This document shows, in pieces, positions 25,130 through 39,317 of a DNA stretch of 64,000 nucleotides (positions are counted from its first letter, which is position 1; every line of letters starts with the position of its first letter). This stretch comes from Tyto alba. Lineage: Eukaryota; Chordata; Aves; Strigiformes; Tytonidae. The notes below the pieces were generated by a model, which was not told where the DNA came from, ran no database searches, and was given only the letters and a program-made list of their open reading frames with translations. The translations under genes were made by a program, and so were the position numbers. The stretch covers positions 23,475,819 to 23,539,818 of the forward strand of contig NW_024881316.1 in the NCBI RefSeq assembly GCF_018691265.1, read 5' to 3'.

Positions 25130-28100
25130 GTAAGTATTTTACCTTTAGGGATAAATAGCACTCAAAGTATATTATAGAGGCATGTAATATAATTCTACTT
25201 TTTGGGCCACCCATATTCTGTTCCTCAATTTAAAAACCTTTTCAGTTCTCATGTTCAGCAAATCTAGATAAAAGTTTGTTAGACTGTAATTAATGTTGAT
25301 GCATAACTCTAAAAAAAATCCAGTTCAGAAGAGGGGTTCTTGAATTTTGATGTTTGTTTAATATTCAGCCTATAGCCAATATTCAAATAAGGTATTATTT
25401 CATTTTTATAGAGATATTACTTAACAAGTTTTTATAGCACATGTGTATGTTATTGAAATTCCTCATTCAGATTTATCAGAGATTCTATGTACTGAACCAA
25501 ATTTATATTAAATCTCACTACTAGATATAATTTTGAGGTCTCTTCTGCTTTAAACAGTATTTACAATCTTTCTGCTCAACAAAACTTGTACCAAATCTTG
25601 TAATTCTTTGCTCCTCATCTTGATCTACATAATTCTTTTAATAATGATAACCTACTTCTAGTGAGCAAATATGACAATTAATTTCATTGAACACTTAGTT
25701 CTTAACGTAAATGCGTATGAAGATACTTCCTGCAGACATAATGGATTTCTCTTTTTAATGAGAACTCATTGCTTCGATGCATTTGCTGACTAACCTGTCT
25801 GTGCCAATGTTAAGGGGCTTCAGCTACTTCTATTGAGCCAGTATTATTAAAAAGGGAACTATTGAGCATACCCTAAAAAAGGTTATCTTGAGATTATCTT
25901 GCTCCAACCTAACCGAACCTTCCCAGATTTGTGTTAATTGAGCACCAAGAATTATCAGTGAGCTCTGAAGTTGATTTGAGAAAGAGTATTCTATCATAGA
26001 AGTACATAGTCTGAGAGAGCAAGAAACTTGTGCAAAGAACAGAAAGCCAGAGCTGCAAACAACTGCCAGAATTTTTACCTTTTAGCAGATACATTTAATT
26101 TCTATGCTTTCACATCACTACTCCCCAATTTTCCCTGTTCTCTGAGGCTTCTACTTATATATTTTACTCTGCTGCTGCTTCTGTCATTTAATTTGCTCTG
26201 ATGGATTCATCTTCTGCTGTTCTTAAAGGATCTCTTCTTCCTTTCTTCTCAACCATCTCCCTTTCACTCCCATCCTATCTCACTCTCTAGAGTACTCTAA
26301 CTCACTCTGTTGTTCTTACCAGGTCTCCAGCCTCTCACCAGGCTCTTCTCTGTTCATTACTTGCTTCTGGTCCTTTGCGCACTTTATTGTCTTTCATCTC
26401 TTCCATCACCTCCTCTATTATTTTCCACTCTACTCCTGTTTTCTTGATTCCCTTTTTTGTTTGCTTGTTCTTCACTTTTTCCATGGTAGGCCTATGCTGA
26501 GGGTAAGCTTGCCTGTAATTGCTGAGGCTATTACCAACTGCCACTGACTAGCAATATGGGAAAAAGCATCGGTGGTGCTGAATTAAAGAACTAAAATGGT
26601 GGAAATGCTGTAAGCAGCAAAACAAGCTTTGAAGAATGGATAAGTGAAGTTAAGAAAGCTATGCTTTTCCCCAAAGTTGGTGACACATCAAGGACTTCAG
26701 CCCCATCAAAGAAAAAAAAAGTATAAGTATAGAAAATGTGCAGTGTTACATAGTAACTTCACTTTCCTATAATTTCATGGGTCCATGATATATCTGACAA
26801 GACCTGCCACTGAAACAATAAATCCCAGATTTAGAGAAAACTTCTCTCAGTGGTGTCACCATTATGTCACTATCTTGAAATTGTTTTTGCATTATATCTT
26901 TTATACAATATCATATAGTTCTCTTGAGAGCCTTTTGTTCTACAGCCTTGATGAACTCATGTTTCTACAAAAAGAAAAAACAAACCCCACAAAACATTAT
27001 CTTTATTAGACTGTGATCCAGAAAACATAAGTCACCGATTTAATTTCTCATGCACATTTTAAGTTATTCTGAATATAATATTAAAACCATGGTGACAGGG
27101 TGAGTAAGGTTCATGCCATGACAAATCACTTCATCGTTGTGAAGTTCCATACAGTCACAATGCTGTCCATCCCAGTTTGTCGCAGCTTTGTTCCACTTAG
27201 TTTCAACATCTTGAAGATGAGACTTTTGGCCTTTATCTTTGTTAGTTTTACATGATTCAGTGCCAGAAATGCTCTTGTTAGTCTGCATAATTCCTTTCCA
27301 TTATTTTTTCCTGTTATTCCTAGCTCTGACCACTTGAACCACTTTAAATAAATCATCTGTTGTCTTGATGTTTACACTATGGAACTGTTTGTAGGCAGCT
27401 ATGGCCATATCCTGCTTAGTCATCACTTGAAAAAAAGAAGACATATGATGTCTGCTAACTAGAAGACATAATTTCTCCTCATAAACCAGTTCTCCTTATG
27501 ATAATTTTGTTTGCTTTTTTCCTACTCATGTTTTTTTTGTCCCTATTTTCTGACAAGAGAGAATGGTATTTCGAAAGTAACCATAAAACAGCCTTATGGA
27601 AACATTTTCCTTTGCTCCAGGAAATTTTTGAGTAATCAGTCCTAAAATATGTTAGCCTGTTCAGTTGCCGTATTAAAATATATGCTTAAAGACTTTTCAG
27701 ATATTTTATTACAAGGTTTTTTTTTTGATATTTAGATACTAGACTTTCTTAGTGCTGCTAATTTAGACTATTTTGTATTTGGTTGTTTCTGTTGTGTCTA
27801 AATCTTGTTTTGCAGTTTCCTAGCCACAGCTATAATTATCTGAATTTGCTTGGCTTATTTCTCACTTCCTGCATATCAATCTGAGATCTTTCCAGTATTG
27901 TCCCTGATCTTGTCAGAATTAAGCTAGGTGTAACTGTGTATATGGGCATAATCCCATTGAAGACAATAATTTCCCTTGAAAATCTACATGAGCAGATGTT
28001 TGCAGAAATCGAACATTAGTTTTCTCTGAAAATTTAATCAGTTTTTTCCACCTTCTAGGTCATTAGTGAAGACACTAAATACATTTTGTCCCAATACTGA

Positions 28101-30075
28101 TCCTTACCAGACAGAGGTCATAGCCATTTTCACTTTATTTTATTCATCTAACTGCAGTGCAACATGAACATAATGGTGTTTAGCTTACACCTTCTATGGC
28201 ATGTTGTTGTATGCCCTGTAGGCCACGCTTTCATTGGTGGCTGTATTATTTGTGCTGACATTCTCTATAGGTGACAGTTTTACATCAGCTTCACACCAAG
28301 AAGAGTACAGATACCCGTTACTGAAGTGTGCTTTGAAATTTTGAATACAGTGGAGAACTCTTGAGAAGAAACAGAACCATGTTCTTTAAATTAGCATGAC
28401 TTCATGCAAGTCAAAGAAGTCATACGTATCATTCCTTTTAAGATTCAGGTAGCTGATTTTGTATGGGCAGTTAGATTTTTCTGAAGGTGTGTATGGATGT
28501 GCAGAGGTCTCCTGTTGTGAGCTTGCTGCTGTCTAGCAGTACTTTTCTAGGGCAAATTTTAAACTGGGGGTTTTAGTACAAGCATTTTACAAATATTATC
28601 TATATTTTAAAAAAGGTGTCTGTTCTGGGGCAAACGTATAAAATTCTGCAAATTATTAATAGGGTTTTTTTTACTGTGCTGGCCTGGTACCAAAAGATGG
28701 ACATGAGCTTGTGTAAACATCCAGCTCCTGAGCTGTGGGGTCAGTTAGACATACAGTTCTGCCAAATTCTAATTTCACCTGTATGTCTAAATACATAATT
28801 GAAAAGAGATGCTGTCAAAGCATCGTCTTTGACATCTCCACTGTTAAACAGTTTGAAGGGCTCTGAAATTGCCTGACTCATGCAGTCACCAAGGATTATT
28901 TAAGATCATGAGATAATAGTACCAAAATTTGCACTTGAGTTTGTCATAACAGGATCACTGTAAGACGTGTGGCAGATGAGACTACAGACATATGGGCATA
29001 AATAAACCTAGTTCCTTCACTTTCAGACGTGAAATCCCTGTTTCTACTCAAAAGCCACACATCCAAACTTACTGGCCTACTTTGCCCCAGCACTGTATCG
29101 ACAGCATATATTGAGGTGATTATTTATTGCATACTGTTAAAAAAATAAGTATCTCCGAAGTAACCTCCAAAGAATAAACTGATGACAAATAATGATCTTG
29201 GAAGCACTGCTGCTCATAGGTATCCCTCAGTGTCTCCTAATGAACCTGTTTCTAATTATTTAAAGACCACTCTTTGCTGGAGCAATTTGGCTCCTTTGGG
29301 GTGGGTGCAGCGTTGCTACAAGTCACTACAAGGGAACAGAGAGGGAGGTCAGATGTCTGGGGGAACACATGTAAAAAATCTACTGATGTGAGCAGCTTGA
29401 TTTGGCTCCACTGAAACTACTCCCATGACTGAAGTGAAGTTTGCGCTGTCAAGACTCTGATGATGCAAACTTGAAAGCAAAGTTAATCAGTTTCTAATGC
29501 ATTTAAAACCATGAGCTGTCCCACCCATGGTCTCATTCGGCTATCCTTGTTTTCGCTTTTATGTGTTTAAGCCTTAAAAGTGATGAGAAAAACAGTATAA
29601 CCATTCTGTAAGAAAAACACGAGGGTTTTTTTAACATCTGATACTAAGTCATTTACAGAAGAAGTCTGGGTATTACTTGACACTTAGCTTACTTGAGATG
29701 AAATTTTTCGTAGGGATGAAGTTGTTCTAGAGGGCTTTTTAGGAGTTTTTAATATGTCTCATTAAATAGTTGCCATATCATTTTGTTAATTTCCATTTAT
29801 TCTTACTCTGGTGTTATTTATTGATTTTCCAATACCATGATGTACTCTACATGATATTAGTATGACCCAATACAGATGCCATACAAAAATTACTCACCAA
29901 CCTGCACAAGACTTGGTTAATTCCAAGTATTAGCTATTTGATCTATAGATCACATTCATACCTTCGTTCTTTTGGAGATAGCTGCTTCTGTTGGACTGTG
30001 TCTCCTGTGAATCACACTGAGAAGCAAGTATGGAAAAAAAATTACCATATCTTCTTTCACCTTCAGCCTTTTTAT

Positions 30076-30097
30076 TAACATAAATATATTTATGTTA
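30076..30097. repeat. 22-base perfect AT-rich palindrome
   Basis: Perfect inverted repeat with arms TAACATAAATA and TATTTATGTTA and no spacer, followed by more AT-alternating DNA. It can extrude a hairpin or cruciform. No function is implied. Confidence 0.85.
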
Positions 30098-33000
30098 TAT
30101 ATAATATATTATATTAATGTTCTCAAAAAACATGACAAAGCTGTGAACTACCAGACTCTGCACGGACACATGCATACACACATGCGCGTGTCCTCTCTCA
30201 GGATAATTGGAGCACAGCCACAATGAAGAAATGCAGGGACTGTGTGAATGAATATAAAAAGGGAAACAAGGACTGCATTTTTTGCTTTAAGACCTAAAGG
30301 AAATATCTCAAAGGGGATTTTGAGGTGCATCTGAGAGTTTATTAGGTGATTGATTCATAAAGTTTTTAACAAGATTTAAGCATCTAGACATCTTAAACAG
30401 TTTTTAAAGTACCTCAAAGAACCTATTTTAGATGTGTAGAATCTTTGCAAATGTGACCAAATCCTAAATCCAGTCATCTCTGAAATAAAGAGGAAGCCTT
30501 CAGTGGTCATTAGGTGACATTCAAAGGTACCTCTTCTCTTTCAGAACATACACATGCCTACCAAGAGACTGTTTACATCTTTCTTGGACTGTTGTGTTTT
30601 ACTGCTTTTCTTATAGCAACTCTGCATTGATAAATTCTTCATAAACAATTTTGCATGAAGACTTCATTTTCCCACTGTCTTCTGTGACCTCCTCCCTTGC
30701 TGCCGATTTCCTCTTGGCTGCTTTTCCCTCTCCACCCTGCAGTTCATCGTTGCATTGTAGCAATTGCCCATTTCTTCCACTCCTTTTGTCCATCTCCCAG
30801 GCAGTCTCGATTTTTGAAGGGATTTCTTACACCATGAATTTCACTAGGCCAGGAAGATGGCGTTTTTACAACTTCAAAACTACTTTTTGTTAAAACACAA
30901 TGGTAACATGTTAAGAATTAGATCTGAGATATAAAATTATTGTTGAGTTGTCTTTCTAGTGATTTTTTTTTTCTATGAATGAGTTATTACAGCTATTAAG
31001 CATAGTGCAAAAGAAACAGTTAATTGCAATAGTGCTAATAATTATTGATGACACATGTATGTAAAAATACAACTAAATAATAACAGCAATAGCGGGACAA
31101 ATCCACATTTAGAGCACCTCAACTGACTTTACTACTAGCTCTTATTTGGAGAGTTAGGGTCATTTGAATTAATTGTCTGCTGCGGTGGCAGATCATACTT
31201 GTTTTGAGTGTATTTGTTTAGATTTACCCTTGTGTGGCTGAAAATAGAATCAAATCCATGTTATTTTTCTATACACAGTTTCAAATCATCCTATACCTGT
31301 GGGCAAAACCCTCTAATATGACAGGTTTTGCCTTGTAGGCAAGCTGATTCCATACAGTTTTTATTTTGTCTGTATCAATTTTCATTCCTAGGGCAATGCT
31401 TATTTACTGAAAATGAGATGAGAGCTTAAACCACCCTGGCTCTGTTTGATCTAAAGTGTTGAAAGAGGCTCAAAGTACACCCTTGGTCCTTTGCACTGAA
31501 ACTAACTTGCTGCTAAATTAGAAGTGAATGAAATAAAATATTCTTCAACTGTTGCATCAAAGAAATAGAGCCGTAAAACTCTGGCTTGAAAGATGTCTAA
31601 TAGCTTTTCTGACACTGTTATTTTGTCATGGTTTGTATTAACTGGGATTTTGTGTTCATTGATAAAATTATACTGCATGTATGCAGTGTAGCCTCATTGG
31701 GAAATTAAATTTTGAACTGTTTACAGTTTTTGTTTTTTAAATTCCAGTGCCCTTCCTTGAGATGTAGCAATATAAACCTAAGCTGCTAAAATGTGCGAGC
31801 AGTCTTAGTTGTATGAAAAAATGTTTGATGTAAGTGATCATAAATAGTAAATTCTGTACAGTAGCTGAAGGCAGATTTAAAAAAAAACTAAAAAGCTCTG
31901 ATTTTGTTATGATGGTGTTTGCACAACTTAAAATGACCAGTAATTGTCTCACAGATGCATAGTAATTACAGAGTCTAAATGCAGATGTTTCCTTTTCCTT
32001 CACTGCCACAGGAGTCACTCTTCAGAGATGTATTGTGTAACATCCTACTGTGGCACATAAGCAGTACTTCTTTATATAGCAAGGGACTCCCTTATCCATT
32101 TCTATTTATATATAACACTATACATGGGTATTATGTTAAAAGAATGGTTTGGAAAAGGCAAGTATTCAAACGTTAGGAAGCACTGGAATGGAGGTTACAT
32201 GTGCAGCTTTACTTCAGTCTGTTCTGCATCTGTGTTGCCATATAGACTTTAATTGTATGATGGCATTCTGTTTTTTCACAGGATGTACGCTGTATTCATC
32301 GTAGGATGGAAGTGCTCTTAGGATGACTCTTATGTGTAGGAGTTCTGCTGTAGAAGTTGTAAAGTGTGTAAATGAATAAAACAGGAGATTGCAGGAAGAG
32401 AGGATCTCTTATTTCTTTAAAAAGCAGTGAGTCCTGCCTTGGAGATTGAAGGGTGGGCACAAGGTCACTGTGAATGTGCTGAACAATTGGCTTAAAATAT
32501 TTTTTATCTTCCATTTCCTAAGTGCCTGACTTAAAGCATGTAGTTGGGTTTATAAAAGTTCTCAAGTTGCCATTCACCACTGAACTCCGTGTGTTCCATG
32601 GTCTAAGTATTACTGATGCATAATTCTAATAACTCTTAAAAAATCAGATCCCTGGCATCTCAATTTGACCTAGGTAACAAAATTGACCTCCTGGTTTCAG
32701 TTTGCATCCTATGGTGAAAGATTGTTAGTATTTGTGGAGCAGTCAGATACAACTGTAGTGATGAGCATCTCAAAACAGTCTATGAAATACTAATTTCTTC
32801 TTAACACCAGCATTTGAATAGCATGACATAAGTTAAGTTGCTGCCCATTGAACAGAGGATGACAAAACAAAATACTGACGAACTGTTTATGGAGTGAATG
32901 TCATGCATCATTTGCACTAAATAAAAGCAAGACACTGGGAATGTAATAGTATATGATCACATCATGACTGCATTATGATGTACAAATAAACAGGATGAAC

Positions 33001-33339
33001 TAAGTTTTCACGGTGAACCTTGAATCTGGGATTTGGTAACATTTTAGTGCTTGACTCTGCAACCTTAAGAAAATTATTTCAATGAGAACTTTGTGTTTAA
33101 TTTCCTACTGTTCTTAAAAACAGTAAACTTAAAACCAGGTCTCTGTTGTGTGGCTCATTAGCAGGTTTGACACTTGAACTACAACACAGAAAATTGTGGT
33201 ATTGAATTTCAGGGAGAGACTGACAATATTTGTATTCCTCTCTATGAACCAGTATCACAGGGGAAGCAGTATTTTTTTCTAGAGGAACTCTCAGATATTT
33301 TCTAATGGATGGAATTAGGATCAAACTTCCTTTTCCTAC

Positions 33340-34200
33340 CAGGCTCCTTAGGGAGATGTGTTTTCTTGTGCTTGTTCTTCCCGATTCTGGCTCTTTCTGC
33401 GCTGTGTCCTCCAGCCTGCTCCTGACCTGCCTCTGCCCCACGGCTGGCTTCTTCCTTACTGACCAGTCCTCACTCCTCTGCTGGCCCCAGCCCTTCTCTT
33501 CTCACTTTTTCAGTCTTTGTCTCACTCCTCCGTGTCACACCACTTGCACAGCCCTTCCCAGGCTCACCTGGTCAATCACCTCAGTGCTCAAAGGCACTTG
33601 TTCATCCAATCTCTAATTTCTGTGTCTCCCTGGAGCCTCTGGTTGCATATTCCATGCACACCTTCCTTGGCTCTTCTCTTCCTTCTTGGAGACCCTCTCC
33701 TCACACACAGTTCCTACACTCCTTGTTCATCAGAGCACCTTGTTCAAAGGCTTTCACTGAGGCAATACTAGTTTCATGTCAGATCCTTAACTCTCCTCTG
33801 ATCTGCTCTTTCCAGCATTGATGGCTACTAGTCCCAGCTGTTACCTTGCAGGTCGATTTTTCCTCTAGTCTGTGCCCACAGCGTCTGCTGCTCCTTTGAA
33901 CACTTTCCAGCTGCAGCTCCCAGACTCTGCTGGTCTCAGGGTTTGTCCCTCAGGCTGTCAATCTCTGTGCATTTCTCCAGCCCTTTCCTCCAGTGCACTG
34001 GTTCCGGTGTTTGTCCTCTCTACATTCAGATCGTACGGCTTCTTCCTCTTGCTGGCTAAGCACAGCCGAGCAAGTCACAGAAAGCATAAAAGAAATGGTC
34101 TCCTGCCTGTCAGGTCTAGTGCCTGCCCTCCCCTGCTCTCCATGCCTCTTGCCCGCGCTGCCATCAGCCTGCAACCACAGCCGGTAACTATTAGAAGGAA
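33340..34200. other. C/T-rich block of unusual composition in intron 3
   Basis: About 0.85 kb is markedly pyrimidine-rich on the + strand and GC-richer than its flanks, with several overlapping open frames (for example 33305-33616, 33517-33771 and 33872-34207). None has a recognisable motif, domain or splice context. It could be a decayed mobile element, an unannotated noncoding transcript or compositional noise. Confidence 0.35.
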
Positions 34201-34544
34201 AGATTAGTGTTGCCTCCGTATCTCCAAGCTAGAAGGATCCTGTTCAGCTCCTTGGTGGGGATGGTAGGTGTCCTGAGAGCAGAGGTAAGAGCTGCGAGGG
34301 TGGGATTTGCTTGGTTGGTCTGTGATGGTGGGTAATGGTCTGGCAGCTGTAAGACCCTGAGAGTCTTTGTTTAGTGGTTGCCAATCGAAAGAGATTTTTA
34401 GTTGATACATTGGAGACATTTCAGTTGATAAATTCAAACATGGCCTTGTTAAAAAAAAAAAAAAAAATCTGGTAAAATCACATTGGTAGTCACTTGGGCC
34501 CTAGGAATAGTTAAATCAAGCTATTTAACTTTGCAAAGAAGAAC

Positions 34545-34625
34545 TACTCGCAGATGAGGAGATTAAAAGAAGTTGACTTGCTCAGCAAAACCAGAAAAGG
34601 CTGAGAGGAGGTAAAATGCAGGCTA
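34545..34625 (-). mobile_element. MIR-like ancient SINE fragment, reversed
   Basis: CGCAGATGAGGAGATTAAAA, followed by AGTTGACTTGCTCAG and AAAATGCAGGC, parallels the reverse complement of the MIR core ('cagatgaggaaactgagg', 'agttaagtgacttgcccaag', then 'cccaggc'). It is diverged and short. The match is from memory of the consensus. Confidence 0.5.
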
Positions 34626-37600
34626 TGAACATATCAGGTATGCAAAAAAAAGTATTTAAGGAAATGAACGCTGTGTTGGAAAAAACAAAAGACCAGGAAT
34701 AAGTTTCAGGTGGAAACTAGAGGAAGATTACTTGTAATCAAGTTGACAGTAGGTTCTGGAGCAGCTTTTTCATCAGAGCAGCGAGATCAAACCCAAACTT
34801 TAAAAGCTTTACTTTATACTCCCTGATGCCAGGGATAGCAGATAATATTTGTATCTCAAAGGCTTGTCACTCTGACAACTGTAGACAGATTTTTAACAAA
34901 GATGGCAAAAGGCCTCTGTATGGCTTAAATGATATTCATATTTAAAATATCCACCCCAAAGCCTAGAGTCTTTTCAAAAAAGGTCACTCAGATATTTTTT
35001 TAGCATTGACAAATAACTACTGGATATTTTAATAATCTTGCTCTCAGGCTTCTTGGTCAGCCTTTGTGACTAAAAATTTTCAAGAAAATTCAACCTTGGG
35101 CAGAGAATATTTTGAACCAAACATATGATGAGGCAACTTAAAGTGGATTTTATAAGAGAAAACAACCTGATAACTTAATTACACAAAACTAGTAATACCG
35201 TTCATATAAGAACCTGTATTTTTAAATAGTTAAGTGTTGATTGATTGCTGGATCCAGTCTTGAAACTTTGTTTTAAAACATGGGATTGAAACAGTTTGAA
35301 AAGAGCAAATGAATTTATATCTATAAGGAAGGAAATTTATCAGCCAGGAATGTTAACAGTTGTTACTAAAAGCAGAATATCAATACTACGATTTTAGATT
35401 TTCGGTATGTAATTTCAAAAAATTCTTCTAAGTCCTCCTCTTTTTTCTTGAAAACAATCCGTGCCCATCAGAGATTTAAAAACTACTTAGAACTTTAATT
35501 TGCTCTTTGTTGTCCAAAGAGTTTTTGTACTCTGATATATCTTTTATGGCAGGAGTAATTTGGCTTGCTAATAAAACATATATATATATAAAATATAATA
35601 CAATCTATAGTGAAAAGTTTAGAAGGCTGAGGAGAGTATTTGAAGCTAGATGATTTCTTATTCCTGACACTTCCTCTGTTATATGGTTGGCCTTGTAGGC
35701 ATAGTAAGGAGATAAAACTCCGTATGCCTTCCTCAAACCTTAGTCCTGTCACGTTATTCTCTTTTGTGTCTGGCAGTCTAGGGGGATCTGAATGGATGCA
35801 AGATAGCTGCAATTAAAAATTAATACAAAATTTATTTTTAGGTAATGGGAAGTTTTTTTGTAACAGCTATATGCAGCAGTCATCTAAGGTATATATTTCT
35901 TTTACAGAAATAATTCATGATTTTGAGACCTAGCATTTTTAGGTATTAATATCTATGAAGCATTAATTTTGAAACAAGATAATTATAATGGAAGTAGCAC
36001 TTATCTTCCTGATGGTTTTAGCATAAAAGTCAATAAAAATCACTATTCCCCATGCTGTAGCTTCCCAGATACTCAGAGCTCAAAATATTATCTTCCTATC
36101 TGCAAAACCTTCAGTACCTTTCTGTCGGCTTGTAAGCTATTTCAAGATTAAATCTTGCAATCCACATTGAGAAACTAGAGGAAATAAATGAGGAAGAGAG
36201 GAATGGATTAAATATGTAATGTATCAAGGATGTCATGCTGATGATATTATTAATTTCCAGGTGAAATTCAAAAAGAATCCACATCTTTGTTAGCACAGTT
36301 TTACTAAGCAGCTTTTCAAGAGAACTGATGGCTTTGGCACAACACGGCCAGTTTAAACCAAATGCTATTTGGTCCCACTTATATACAGGTCTTGGTTACA
36401 CTGAACGAAGTATGCCTTGCTTTTCAATGTATCTGAAAAAGAAAAAATAATGACCGGGTTTATCTTGCACAGCAACATACTTTAAACACATTATGTTTCT
36501 CTTACGATGGCCATCTTCCTTGGTAGAAGTTGCTGAGACCTGTGGAGATTATCATGACAGTATCTGATACCTCAGCTCATCTCACAGTTAACAGGGAGTT
36601 ATAAATGTGGAGCATCTCTCGACTTCCTGCTCCTGAAAGAGATCACCAATAAATGAAGTAAACGAAACAGAAACTCTGCTTGCTGTAGCGTAATATTCAC
36701 TAATTTATTTTTTTTTAGCTACTAGAAGACGGTATCACTTCAGACCAATGAGTACTTGAAATTTGGTGTATCTCCGCAGAATTGGTACATAGGCTGCACT
36801 GTGGTTTCTGTTGCCTCCATTGTACATGTCTCACCCAGGGACTACTACAATATTTTACCCAATTACTACTTAAAGCAGAATGTATAAGCAGTCATTGGAG
36901 CAGGGATCAGAACCCAGCACTTCCATCTCCACAGAGAGAGTCTTGGGTGCTCTGACACAGAGCGCTACGCTCCCTCTTCCTCTTTCTCATCCACACCAAG
37001 AAATCTTGAACTCCTTTTTTTGTTTTGTTTTTAAAAACAAACCTGTACCACTTCCACAACCAGGAAGTTGTTGCAGAATAGTCTCTGGGCTGGCTGCTGG
37101 GTGGTGAGGGGTTGAGCCTAGGTTTCAAGCTCCTTAAGACAATAAGACAAAGGCAAACAGCTGCTTCACTTCTTACTGTTCAAAAGAATGTACTGTTCTC
37201 TGCTGTTATGAAAGGATGACTGAGGAGGAATTTCAGAAGAAGGTTTGCAGGTGTCTTATATCCCTGAAGAACGAGATGCTGCATCATCCTGGGTGACCAG
37301 GTTTTTCCAACTACTTAGTTCCTACCAAAAACTCCGTTTTACATTACATCAGTTTCAGATGTGTAAGTAGATGGTTATTCGGTAAACACAGTTTGATGTT
37401 AAAAAACTGTGTTGCAATGTCCAAGTACATACGTGGATCTAGTCCTTAATCCATTTTTAATTTCATGTCCTCATATAACTTATTTATTTCATGAAAGTTG
37501 CCTTTGTAAGGTTATTTTCAAAGTGGGTGAATGGTAGAGATTGACCTACTAGCATCCAGAAAAGATCCCATCTCCTTTTGAAAGCCTATGAAAGCATCAG

Positions 37601-39262
37601 AACTTCCTTGTATAAATACAGTCACAGGCTCAAAATGCCTGTGATTGACATAATGAAAACTGAATGTTTATTTCCAACTTCTCCTACCTTTAGAAAGAAA
37701 GAAAGAATGTTAATACTCTACAAAGCAATAATTTGTCCTGATGTTTGAAAGCCTACCTGTTCACAAAGGCAGTTGAACATAGACCCTTGATGCTCAGAGT
37801 TTCAGATTTAGTGTATTTGACTTCCATCTAGCTGCTTATTGCTTTATAACATTAAATACAAACCCAGAAACTCTGTATTTATGCTTGTATATCCTGGTAA
37901 TGCAGGTCCTTTCAAGTACGGACATTCCCTTAAATGACTGGCACAGAACCAGAGAAAAATATTAATTGAATATGGCTGCATCTCCACTGGTGATTTTTTT
38001 TTTTTTTTTTAAGCTTGGCATACTTGTTTTTACATTGCCCATGTTTGTACTTTCATTTGCATGTCTGCTTTGAATTTTGATCATTTCTGACAATATGCAG
38101 TCCCAAGGGACTTGCATAGCCTGATTGCATACATTGCATTATCATCTCATTGGGTTAAAGTGGTAAAGATTTACTAATGGGAACATTCAGTTGCCCTAGA
38201 TTTTGTCTTAAATTTATTAAGTTATTTTACTTTAAAAGTTGATCTACTTTAATATCATTCAATCTGGGATGCTACAGGACAAAAATAGCCTATTACATTC
38301 AACTGATATTCTAAATTATCCTAAATTAGGAGGAATTTTGTTGAAACAAATTCAGTGAAACCATGATTCAAACACTTCATTTCTGTTCATATTTATCCAT
38401 TGCCCACAATGAACATAATGAAAGAAGAGAAAATGTATTCCAGGAATTCTGAGATAGTTTAGTATAAGTGAAATAGAAATGACTCTTAACTCAACTAAAA
38501 ATTAGATTTCAGTCAATGTTGACCCGTACTTCCCAACAGCTTCCAAAACCCAACGTGAAAGGACTCACTGCAGCAGAAAATCATCTCAAAGATAAAATGT
38601 GAAAGTACAACATATTTGATTAGAATTCAGTTGGCCAGCACAAACTCCGATGTGTCATAAATTTGGGGAATTTTTGCAATATGACAATAATTCAGGATCA
38701 GTCTCTCGGCAGCTTTTGCCAGCTGGATTGCTTGACTGAGTTTAAAACCTGACCTCTACTAATGCTTTCGCCTTGAGGAATGACAGTGCAAAACGCACTG
38801 GTGTTCGTTAGGGTATCAGGTCCTATTTAAGGGTGGCTTATCTGATATACAGTGTTGGGCGCTACCTTATACCATTTTCCAGGTGTGCTGTCTTCCACCT
38901 AGTTTCCACCTGATCTTCTGGAGTGCCTCACCTATGACAAACAGTCCTTCTTTCCCTCTTCAAAGGAAATCATGCCTTGGTTCTTGGCCAAATCCTTCTT
39001 ACAAGAAGTATGCTAAATAATTCTTTGAAATCATCCCCATTACTGGAAGCCAGCTCATTTCTACAACACAGTAGCAAGCCTGGCTCTCAGGCGACTGCTG
39101 CAAATCACCTGATTACAGAGAAAACCCTAGACATTGGCAGAAATGAGATGTGCTCTCCTAAATGCTTGTCCTGAGCACTCTGCCTCCCAAGGCACAGCGG
39201 TGAGGACTCTGTGTACAGTTTGCACCCCCCTGTGGTACTGACAGTGAAACGATGAATTAAAT

Positions 39263-39317
39263 TTAATCCTGTACTTGAATAGTACAGTTTAATAGTAAAC
39301 TTAATCCTGTACTTGAA
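39263..39317. repeat. short direct repeat, two 17-base copies
   Basis: TTAATCCTGTACTTGAA occurs at 39263-39279 and again at 39301-39317, identical and offset by 38 bases. It is a small local duplication in intron 3. Confidence 0.8.
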
